From NCBI GenBank assembly GCA_016795025.1, contig JAEUIR010000024.1, positions 1-32,385 of the forward strand: a stretch of DNA of 32,385 nt. Direction: 5' to 3'. The DNA comes from Phycisphaerales bacterium. GTDB taxonomy: Bacteria; Planctomycetota; Phycisphaerae; UBA1845; Fen-1342. The notes under the pieces were generated by a model that was not told the origin of the DNA, ran no database searches, and saw only the letters and a list, made by a program, of their open reading frames with translations. Below are positions 23,507-31,235 of the stretch, one piece after another. Position 1 is the first letter of the stretch. The number at the start of each line of letters is the position of its first letter. The position numbers were made by a program, and so were the translations under genes.

Positions 23507-24042
23507 CTGTTTGCTCCTTCTGATGTGGCACCGCTGGGAACTTGAACGAGATCAAATTGCGATAACACCGGCAGTGCCGCATGAATCAAGCTCAGCACGT
23601 TATGGGCGAGCTGAATAGCCAAAATGGAAGCGATGATTTCGACGGACCGTTAGAAGTTGATCGAAACCCGATACAACGTCATCGAAAACGCACGGAAGAC
23701 TTGATTTTTGCGGATCGTACGTGCTAAACCCTTGTGAAGTCGTCGACTGCGCGAGTTTTCTGATGGTGGCACGTCCGTAAATGCGGCGGAATGGAGTCCG
23801 CTTGCGGGTGGTGCGTTGGCTCAAATTTGATCAGCGCGTTCGCTCCGTGGCGCAGCCGCGCCGCGCGCCATTGTCGTTTGCAGGTTTCCTCACCGCTGTG
23901 CACGCGGATATGACTGTTTCGAGCTCCCAGTGGAGACACGGCAGGCCGACGGTGAAAGCCGCCGGCCTGCGGGATTGTTTGGGGTATCGTCAGACCTTCG
24001 ATCAAATCATGGGCGGATCACAGTCGCAATTGCCCGAAACCG
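23507..24042. other. 536-nt region without a recognisable gene
   Basis: No conserved protein or RNA gene was recognised. It holds the ribosome binding site and presumably the promoter of the HAF gene, and a strong hairpin at 23941-23970 downstream of the VCBS gene. Short open frames on both strands look like noise of GC-rich sequence. Confidence 0.5.
23941..23970 (-). terminator. GC hairpin downstream of the VCBS gene
   Basis: GCAGGCCG pairs with CGGCCTGC and an inner CGG with CCG, with one A-C mismatch and a 6-nt loop. It lies about 70 nt after the VCBS gene stop on the minus strand. There is no U-tract, so termination is plausible but unproven. Confidence 0.45.
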
Positions 24043-25257
24043 CTACTTTTGAATGTAGACCCACACAAAGCCGGTGCGGTCGTCGGTCAAAAACTCTTCG
24101 CGCTGTTGGTACAAATCGCTGATGCGCTTTGAAGATGCTTCGATCTCCGCTTCGCTTGCGTCCTCGGCCGGCTGCTTCGCGAACGCGTCTTTCAACGCCT
24201 CGTTCCAATCGGCGAATCGCTTCTTAAAGTCTGATTCGCTGACGCCCTCTTTGGGTGAGATGAGATTGATGGCGTCGCCGACAAGGATATCCAGCTCGCC
24301 GTCGCCGTTCATATCCGCCACCCAGACGCGCGTGGCACCAGCCGGGCGCGAGTATTCGTTCGGCCGGCATTCCTGCACAAGTTCGGCGTCAGGTGGAATC
24401 AACCACTTCATCGCGTCAAGCGCTGGTGGCTTTTTGGGGCCTGCGTGGTTTTCCGCCCATTGAACGCCGCCGCGCTCACTGCCGCTGAGCAGGTCGAGAT
24501 CTCCGTCCCGGTCAAAATCAACCGCGAACGGATCACCGTGGCCTGGCGGCGGATCATCGGGCTTGGGCGGGATAAGCCGTAAACGAGCATCATGTCGGTC
24601 GAGCATGGGTTCACCCTTCGCCGTGAATCTTCCCTTGCCCAGACCTTCGAAGTAATAGAAATTGCCGGTCATGTTGCCGACGACGAGATCCAGATCGCCA
24701 TCCCCGTCCCAATCCACGGCGAACGGGCGCGTGCAGATCGCGTGATAGAACTCCTTGGGGTCTTTTGTCGGCAGGATCAACGGCTTGTCGTCTGTGCCGT
24801 TCAACACAGCCGCCTGTTTGAAAGCGCCGTTTTTCTGTCCGTACAGCACTTGAAACAACCCGGCCATCGGCTGCGCGTCGGTGCGCGAGTACGTGCCGGA
24901 AAGAATGTCGAAATTGCCGTCAGCGTCGAGGTCCACAAACTGTGGAGTAGAGCTCGTGCATCACCAAACCCCCGGCACTTGGGCGGCCTTTCCATCGGCC
25001 ATCACCCATTCGCCGGGTGAAAAGCGCATGTTGCCGAGGCCTTTGTAAACACGAATCTTTCCTTTCGAGAACTGGCCCACCAGCAGATCTGCCTTGCCGT
25101 CACGATCGAAGTCCGCGATGCAAGGTGCGGCATAGCCCGGGCTTTCGACGCGGATGAATTCTTCGCCGGCCTTCAGCCGAGTCACCTTCTCGAATTCCGG
25201 ACCGCCGGCCATCGCGGCCGACGCGCAGATGAACGTGATTGGCAGGACCGCTCTCAT
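24043..25257 (-). CDS. Secreted VCBS/FG-GAP repeat protein with in-frame TGA (candidate selenoprotein)
   Basis: 404 codons in one frame, broken only by a TGA at codon 99. The signal peptide is VLPITFICASAAMAGG. Five calcium-binding FG-GAP/VCBS loops follow: ADFDRDGKADLLVGQ, VDLDADGNFDILSG, VDWDGDGDLDLVVGN, VDFDRDGDLDLLSGS and ADMNGDGELDILVGD, probably a propeller. The TGA lies between VPGVW and CTSSTPQF, just before the second loop. Without readthrough the protein would be 98 residues with one loop, and the remaining 297 codons from the GTG at 24936 would lack a signal peptide. The downstream frame is undamaged, which argues against an old pseudogene. GGAG lies 9 nt before the ATG. The alternatives are a recent nonsense mutation or a sequence error. 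Confidence 0.7.
24932..24946 (-). promoter_or_regulatory. SECIS-like hairpin after the in-frame TGA
   Basis: On the mRNA, UCCACA-GUU-UGUGGA forms a perfect 6-bp stem with a 3-nt loop. It starts 14 nt after the UGA and its loop begins with G, 20 nt past the UGA. The bacterial SECIS consensus asks for a short stem, a small loop with G in the first two positions and a spacing of this order. An outer CGAG / CTCG pairing is also possible. Confidence 0.45.
24961..24963 (-). other. In-frame TGA codon, possible selenocysteine
   Basis: The TGA is followed directly by a Cys codon (TGC), so readthrough by Sec-tRNA would give a vicinal Sec-Cys pair in an exported protein. Readthrough with Trp would give Trp-Trp-Cys. 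Confidence 0.4.
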
Positions 25258-25369
25258 GTTTGCGACTCCGATAGAGGTTGAGACGAGACGCCTCCCACGC
25301 CATGATCATAGCCGCCGGCTCGGCGGAGACAAACTTACCGCGAATGCCGGAAAAGAAAGGCTAGTTACG

Positions 25370-26176
25370 CTATTTCTGATCGCCGAGTTCGGCGCCGCGC
25401 CGCGTAGCCGCGGCGATCGCCCGTTCCACGATGGCTGCGAACTGATCTGAATCCAGACTGGCGAGGGCCGCCGCCGTCGTGCCGCCCGGGGATGTCACGC
25501 GGCGGCGAAGCTCATCCACCGGAGCGTTGCTTTCAGCCAGTAACCGCGCGGAACCAATCAACGTCTGTACGGCCAATTGCATGGCCGCGTCGCGTGGTAA
25601 GCCGCATTTTTCGCCCCCGTCGGCGATCAGCTCAACCAGGCGATAGAAATACGCCGGCCCTGAGCCGGAGACGGCGGTCACAGCGTCGAACATCGATTCA
25701 GGCAATTCGAGCACATCTCCGCCAGCGGCGAAGATTCGCCGTGCGATGGCCATGTCGCTGTCCGTAGCCTGGGTGCCGCGCGCCAGAACGCTCATGCCCG
25801 CACCAACCATGAACGGTGTGTTGGGCATGACGCGAATCACGCGACAGCCCGCGGGGAGCTGCGCTTCGATCCAGGCGAGCCGTTTGCCGGCAGCGATGGA
25901 AATCATCAGCGGTCGATCCGGGCCGACGGCATTGTAGATGCTTGCAAGAGCCACGGGCACGATCTGCGGCTTGATGGCGAGAACAAGGACGTCGGCGCGG
26001 CGGGCCGCGTCAGCGTTATCCCAATGCGCAAACACGCCTAGCGCGGCGACTTTCTCGCGACAGGTCGGATCGGGTTCGGACACGTTGATGTCGGCCAGGG
26101 GGCAGAGCGCAACACGCAGCGCGCCGGCAATGATCGCCTGCGCCATGTTTCCGCCGCCGATCAACCCGATCTGCAT
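25370..26176 (-). CDS. proC: Pyrroline-5-carboxylate reductase
   Basis: ProC makes proline from pyrroline-5-carboxylate with NAD(P)H. 268 residues, the normal length. The dinucleotide-binding motif is IGLIGGGNMAQAIIAGAL; VLAIKPQ, VIRVMPNTPFMVGAGM, AVSGSGPAYFYRLVELIADG and the C-terminal VTSPGGTTAAAL are all conserved. It reads toward the VCBS gene, 112 nt apart. A small GGTAA / TTACC inverted repeat lies directly upstream of the ATG. No proA or proB is in the window. Confidence 0.95.
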   Translation of the reverse strand: MQIGLIGGGNMAQAIIAGALRVALCPLADINVSEPDPTCREKVAALGVFAHWDNADAARRADVLVLAIKPQIVPVALASIYNAVGPDRPLMISIAAGKRLAWIEAQLPAGCRVIRVMPNTPFMVGAGMSVLARGTQATDSDMAIARRIFAAGGDVLELPESMFDAVTAVSGSGPAYFYRLVELIADGGEKCGLPRDAAMQLAVQTLIGSARLLAESNAPVDELRRRVTSPGGTTAAALASLDSDQFAAIVERAIAAATRRGAELGDQK

Positions 26177-26627
26177 GGTGGTAATTTACCGCGCGAAGCC
26201 CCCTTTTCGAGATCGATGGTCGCCTCGGTTCGCCAGGCGTTGCATCATCAGATATCAATGAGTAAGGAAAGGCCTTGCGGCCGCCTCCCACTCCGCTGGC
26301 AACGAAAGCCGGCGCATGGCGCGGTGGCTGGGTTTCATCGGCTTTTCAACGGATTCACGGCTGATTTCGCTATACATTGCAAAAGTGGCTCGTAGGCGTA
26401 TTGTGGCACAAATGCTTGGTCGGATCCGATCAACCGACTCTGAACGGCTGGCGTGCGAGACATTGCGTTCACAATTGATGCAGGCACCTTTGAATTTGCC
26501 GCGGCGGCGGCTGCCACATTGAGATTCTCGCAACCGCCTGAAATATGGCTTGTTGGGCGCGGCAAGCGCGGCCGAGCCGCAGCGACTGATCGTCGGCCGC
26601 AACGCACACTACAAAAGGATTTTCGAC
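26177..26627. other. 451-nt divergent region without a recognisable gene
   Basis: The region lies between the divergent proC and VOC genes. Open frames on both strands lack family features and overlap each other. It must contain both promoters, but no convincing -35/-10 pair was found. AAAAGGA precedes the VOC gene start. Confidence 0.5.
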
Positions 26628-27113
26628 ATGGCGGTAAACGCGAAGAATACGATTTGTCTCTGGTACGACGGTGACGCCGAGGAAGCGGCGCGGTTTTACG
26701 CGGCGACGTTTCCTGACTCGTCCGTTGGAGCCGTGCATCGCGCACCGGCGGATTTTCACTCCGGCAAGAAGGGCGATGCGCTGCTGGTCGAGTTCGTGGT
26801 AATGGGCATCCCCTGCGTCGGCCTGAACGGCGGACCTGAATTCACGCACAACGAGGCATTTTCCTTCATGGTCACCACCGCCGACCAGGCGGAAACAGAT
26901 CGCTATTGGAATGCGATTGTCGATGGCGGAGGTGAGGAGAGCCAATGCGGCTGGTGTAAGGACAAGTGGGGGGTGTCCTGGCAAATCACGCCGGCGGTGT
27001 TGTTGAAGGCTGTCACGAGTCCTGATCGCGCCGCGGCCAAGCGAGCATTCGAGGCGATGATGCCAATGAAAAAAATCGACATCGCCACGATTGAGGCGGC
27101 GCTCGCCGGCTAA
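26628..27113 (+). CDS. VOC superfamily protein (PhnB / 3-demethylubiquinone methyltransferase-like)
   Basis: 161 residues. The pattern TICLWYDGDAEEAARFYAAT, FPDSSVGAVHRAP, GDALLVEFVVMGIPCVGLNG, FSFMVTTADQAETDRYWNAI, WGVSWQITPAVL and an ending with AFEAMMPMKKIDIATIEAAL identifies the PF06983-type VOC proteins. These are dimeric vicinal-oxygen-chelate folds; despite the historical name, methyltransferase activity is not established for them. The ORF is open to 26550, but the ATG at 26628 has AAGGA 8 nt upstream. It converges on nusG. Confidence 0.9.
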   Translation: MAVNAKNTICLWYDGDAEEAARFYAATFPDSSVGAVHRAPADFHSGKKGDALLVEFVVMGIPCVGLNGGPEFTHNEAFSFMVTTADQAETDRYWNAIVDGGGEESQCGWCKDKWGVSWQITPAVLLKAVTSPDRAAAKRAFEAMMPMKKIDIATIEAALAG

Positions 27114-27168
27114 TGTTGTCCGGGCGGCATGAAGGCAAACGTGATGAGCGGAAGGCACGCGGAAAAGG

Positions 27169-27191
27169 GCTCGCGCTACTAGCCCGCGAGC
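27169..27191. terminator. Hairpin between the VOC gene and nusG
   Basis: GCTCGCG (27169-27175) pairs with CGCGAGC (27185-27191) around a 9-nt loop in the 87-nt gap between these convergent genes. No T-tract is seen on either side. Confidence 0.35.
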
Positions 27192-27200
27192 AGCGTCGCG

Positions 27201-27851
27201 CTAGATCTTCTCGACCATCCAATACTCGATCTCAACCGGCGTCGGCCGGCCGAAGATCGTCACGATGACGCGAACAGTGCCTTTTTGAGGATTGATTTCC
27301 TCGACCACGCCCTCGAAATTCTCGAAAGCGCCTTCGCGTATCTTGACCTTGTCGCCCTTGTTGAAGTTCAGATTCGCGAAGGTCGGTGTGTCTTCCTGCT
27401 TGTAAGCGGCCTGGAGCATCTTCTCAACGTCCACGCCCTTCATCGGCGACGGCTTGCCGCCTGAGCCGATGAAATCGCCAACGCCAGTCGTCTCCTTGAT
27501 GACGAACCAGACGTTGTCCGGAATGCGCCCGTCGGCTTCGGTTTTCATTTCCACGAAGACGTAGCCGGGGTACAGCTTGCGGTGATACACGCGCGACGCG
27601 CCGCCCTTGACACGCTTCTCGCGCTGCGTCGGCACGAGCACGCGGCCGACGCGCTCTTCGAGATTCTCAATCTTGACCTTTCGCTCCAGCGCGTCGCGAA
27701 CGCGGTCCTCCTGATTCGAGGCGACGCGCAGCACGTACCAGTGCATCCCCGGTCGTTCGGCGAAGGGCGATTCTTCGGCGCCGCCGCCGGCCTGAGCGCC
27801 GTCTGAAGGCTTGGGCGATGGCTCTTCGTGATTCCGTTCGTCTTCAAGCAT
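27201..27851 (-). CDS. nusG: Transcription termination/antitermination protein NusG
   Basis: NusG binds RNA polymerase and couples transcription to translation or Rho. 216 residues. A low-complexity leader of about 35 residues precedes the NGN domain (MHWYVLRVASNQEDRVRDAL, LVPTQREKRVKGG, LYPGYVFVEM, NVWFVIKETTGVGDFIGSGG). The KOW domain follows (FNKGDKVKIREGAFENFEGV, RVIVTIFGRPTPVEIE). The ATG is only 2 nt after the secE stop, so they are translationally coupled. Bacterial nusG is usually followed by rplK; here a convergent VOC gene follows instead. Confidence 0.96.
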   Translation of the reverse strand: MLEDERNHEEPSPKPSDGAQAGGGAEESPFAERPGMHWYVLRVASNQEDRVRDALERKVKIENLEERVGRVLVPTQREKRVKGGASRVYHRKLYPGYVFVEMKTEADGRIPDNVWFVIKETTGVGDFIGSGGKPSPMKGVDVEKMLQAAYKQEDTPTFANLNFNKGDKVKIREGAFENFEGVVEEINPQKGTVRVIVTIFGRPTPVEIEYWMVEKI

Positions 27852-27853
27852 GG

Positions 27854-28426
27854 TTATTGCCCGCGTCCAAACAGGCCGCTGAGAATGTCAATTCGAAGCA
27901 CCTTGATGGCGACGAAGAACAAAATAAACAGCACATCGACAAGGAAAAGCATGATGCCGAGCGCCAACACGGTGACGATAACCACTTTGGTCGCGCCGAA
28001 GACCTCCTTGCGGCTCGACCAGTTCACTTTTTTCATTTCGCCTTCGGTGGCGATTAGAAAGTCAACCACGTTGCGGCGCTGCCCCACGAGATGAAAAATC
28101 AGCCACGACAGCGCGGCCAGCAATACGGTCGTCACGGATGTGCGGACGATCGTCATCGTCGATTGTTCGAGCGTGAGGGCGGCCATCTGCTCGTATACGA
28201 AGTAGACGAATCACAGAGAGATGCAAGCCGCCCCAACGGCCGTGCCGAAGCGTACATATGTGCCTTGGCCGGATTTGTAGACCTCGAACGGAGAGCCGCC
28301 GCGTGGGGCTTCGCTCGTGGCGATGGCGCGAGTCGGTTGACCCGCGTCGTCCCGATCGTTGTCGAATTCGTTCGCTTCGTCCGGCGTCTGCACCGCTAAA
28401 CCTGCCTTGTTGGTTCCATCAGCCAT
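27854..28426 (-). CDS. secE: Preprotein translocase subunit SecE, interrupted by an in-frame TGA
   Basis: SecE holds together the SecYEG channel in the inner membrane. The full frame is 190 codons. The N-terminal part (MADGTNKAGLAVQTPDE..., then SPFEVYKSGQGTYVRFGTAV) runs into the first helix and meets TGA at codon 72 (28213-28211). It resumes in the same frame with FVYFVYEQMAAL. The second helix, the conserved EGEMKKVNWSSRKEVFGATK amphipathic segment and the third helix are intact. Without readthrough, translation could restart at ATG 28186, 24 nt after the TGA, giving 110 residues that keep the essential core. The tRNA-Trp gene lies 67 nt upstream and nusG follows immediately. It may be a recoding event, a tolerated nonsense mutation or a sequence error. 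Confidence 0.85.
28211..28213 (-). other. In-frame TGA in the first membrane helix of SecE
   Basis: Context reads AACISL-TGA-FVYFVYEQ, a hydrophobic helix in which a single G-to-A change from TGG (Trp) would explain the stop. Downstream RNA shows only a 3-bp palindromic stem (UCG-UAUA-CGA), not a convincing SECIS. Confidence 0.6.
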
Positions 28427-28493
28427 TGTCGATCAATCCTGTCGCTCAAGCCGGCGGTCGTTCGCGTGCGGCGAAATCTGCGCCGGCGTCGAA

Positions 28494-28566
28494 CACGAGC
28501 GGAGGGACTCGAACCCCCAACCCTCGGTTTTGGAAACCGATGCTCTGCCAATTGAGCTACGCTCGT
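28494..28566 (-). tRNA. tRNA-Trp (anticodon CCA)
   Basis: 73 nt without encoded CCA. The acceptor stem is ACGAGCG / CGCTCGT, the D-stem GCTC / GAGC, the anticodon stem TCGGT / ACCGA with loop TTCCAAA, and the T-arm GGGGG-TTCGAGT-CCCTC. The D-stem has the C11-G24 pair, so the Hirsh-type G24A UGA-suppressor change is absent. It lies in the usual place before secE and probably shares its transcript. Confidence 0.96.
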
Positions 28567-28670
28567 AATGCCATGCAAAATTCAAAGTAGGAGCCGACCG
28601 GCAAACGCCGACAACGGGCGCTGCCCGTTCCTTCGTTTGGGCGATTCCGATTTTGCATCGCGAATGCTCC

Positions 28671-28838
28671 TTACTTTCTCTTCACTTTATGCGTCGTTCG
28701 CTTGCGCAGCCGGGGACAATATTTGACGATTTGCAGCTTTGTGTCCGTACCGGTCACGTTGATCTGCGTTCGATAGTTCAAATCGCCGGTTTCCGTGCAT
28801 TGCAGCCAGACCCACTCGCGTTTTTGCGCTTTGGCCAT
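28671..28838 (-). CDS. rpmG: 50S ribosomal protein L33
   Basis: 55 residues, a small zinc-ribbon-like protein near the E site. The sequence MAKAQKREWVWLQCTETGDL, NYRTQINVTGTD, KLQIVKYCPRLRKRTTHKVK is clearly L33. In zinc-binding L33 there are two CxxC pairs; here each keeps only its first Cys (CTET, CPRL), so zinc binding is probably lost. GGAG lies 9 nt before the ATG. It sits between the tuf terminator and tRNA-Trp, so it starts a separate or read-through unit. Confidence 0.95.
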   Translation of the reverse strand: MAKAQKREWVWLQCTETGDLNYRTQINVTGTDTKLQIVKYCPRLRKRTTHKVKRK

Positions 28839-28910
28839 CGGTCACAACTCCATCGCGGCCCGCCGACCGCTCACATCCTGATCGCCTGTCCGGTGCCGCC
28901 GTCTTAATTC

Positions 28911-28949
28911 AAAAAGGCGGCGACCCGGACGCTCCGACCGGGCCGCCGC
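28911..28949 (-). terminator. Intrinsic terminator of tuf
   Basis: GCGGCG-A-CCCGG (28917-28928) pairs with CCGGG-C-CGCCGC (28938-28949) with one mismatch and a 9-nt loop. On the minus strand five T residues follow. It begins 13 nt after the tuf stop. Confidence 0.88.
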
Positions 28950-28962
28950 AGTGAATCGACCG

Positions 28963-30192
<1,230 letters not shown>

Positions 30193-30314
30193 CTACGCTC
30201 TCCAAAATCTCAAAACTCGGGCGATAAAAGCCCAAGTGGCCCTGGCTGGCCTGACTGATTGACGCCTGTCCTCGTGGACCCTGTGTCCGCCGGCAAGCCC
30301 GGACCGCACAGTAT

Positions 30315-30385
<71 letters not shown>

Positions 30386-30387
<2 letters not shown>

Positions 30388-30415
30388 ACACCAAAACAAC
30401 AAACAACTGGTGTGC
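30386..30415 (-). other. Leader hairpin abutting tRNA-Thr
   Basis: GCACACC (30386-30392) pairs with GGTGTGC (30409-30415); on the transcript the 3' arm ends at the first bases of the tRNA. An adjoining 14-nt perfect palindrome, GCGACCGCGGTCGC, lies at 30416-30429. These may guide processing of the primary tRNA-Thr-tuf transcript. Confidence 0.45.
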
Positions 30416-30466
30416 GCGACCGCGGTCGCCAGAAACTGTGAGCCGGCGATAAAAGCCGGACTGGGC

Positions 30467-30494
30467 ATTGTAAGGATGCGTTCGGGCTTGTCAA
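30467..30494 (-). promoter_or_regulatory. Strong sigma70-type promoter for tRNA-Thr-tuf
   Basis: On the minus strand, a perfect TTGACA (30494-30489) is followed after 16 nt by TACAAT (30472-30467), five of six matches. The predicted start is near 30460, about 70 nt before the tRNA. A small CCGGC / GCCGG stem lies at the transcript 5' end. Confidence 0.8.
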
Positions 30495-30608
30495 AAGCAA
30501 AAATCGTCCCGGTGAGCGGCGCGCACGGCTGGTCGTTGACGCCGGTCCGGCATACGCTAATACGAGCGGCGGCTCTTGCCCCGCGTGATTCTCGGCCCCG
30601 AGCCACGC

Positions 30609-31139
30609 ATGCCAGATCAGAAACACTCCGATTTCGTCGCCGGTCTGCCGCATCGGTTCCGCGCGTGGCGGGACAATTTTCGCGCCGATTACCAGCAGTG
30701 GCGTGTCGATGTTCGCAGCGACTGGACGCTTGTCTACCGCAATCCGATCGGAGCGATCGCGTTCACGGTCATTGGCGTCGTCATCGGCGTGATCGTGATT
30801 CGCGCGCTCATTTCGCTCATGCCTCCTGCGCCGGTTCCTGGTGGCGTGGTTGAGCCACAATACGCGATTTTGCACATCGTGTGCATAAATCCAGCGTGTA
30901 AGGCGGTTTATGATTCCAAGCGTCCGCTGGACTTTGCAGATTGGCCGGCGAAATGCGATACGTGTCAGCAAAAAACGGCTTATCGAGCAACGCTCTGTTC
31001 GGCCTGCAAGAAATGGTACGCCGTTACGCCGAACGCCGCCGGTGGATGCCCACATTGCGCGGCGCGAGCGATTCCCCGAAAGGCGGACGAACCGAAATCA
31101 ACCACGCCCGTGGACCCGGACGATCTCGACGATCGCTGA
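30609..31139 (+). CDS. Membrane-anchored zinc-ribbon protein of unknown function
   Basis: 176 residues, family not recognised. One membrane helix (about 47-70; IGAIAFTVIGVVIGVIVIRA) follows a hydrophilic N-terminal segment. The C-terminal half has paired Cys: CINPAC, CDTC, CSAC and CPHC, which can make two zinc ribbons. The tail is acidic (PVDPDDLDDR). The ORF could begin at a TTG at 30576, but the ATG at 30609 is preferred; neither has a clear ribosome binding site. It is divergent from tRNA-Thr and convergent with the DUF3352-like gene. Confidence 0.65.
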   Translation: MPDQKHSDFVAGLPHRFRAWRDNFRADYQQWRVDVRSDWTLVYRNPIGAIAFTVIGVVIGVIVIRALISLMPPAPVPGGVVEPQYAILHIVCINPACKAVYDSKRPLDFADWPAKCDTCQQKTAYRATLCSACKKWYAVTPNAAGGCPHCAARAIPRKADEPKSTTPVDPDDLDDR

Positions 31140-31170
31140 GCGTTGCTCAATTCCTAGCGGCCATGTGAAC

Positions 31171-31205
31171 AGCGGCCGGCCGCGCGAAATGCGCAGCCGG
31201 CCGCT
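31171..31205. terminator. Strong hairpin between convergent genes
   Basis: AGCGGCCGGC (31171-31180) pairs with GCCGGCCGCT (31196-31205), with an inner GCGC / GCGC stem and the loop GAAAT. It lies 32 nt after the zinc-ribbon gene and 31 nt after the DUF3352-like gene. There is no U-tract; it probably acts for both. Confidence 0.6.
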
Positions 31206-31235
31206 CGATTCAATCAACGCCCGGTACCGCAGCGC

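Noticed and set aside
26255-26745. Overlapping minus-strand open frames between proC and the VOC gene
   Set aside because: They are Arg/Ser-rich, overlap each other and the VOC gene, and lack motifs.
28186-28240. A SECIS element after the secE TGA
   Set aside because: Only a 3-bp stem with a UAUA loop is seen, without G at the start of the loop, so selenocysteine insertion is not supported there.
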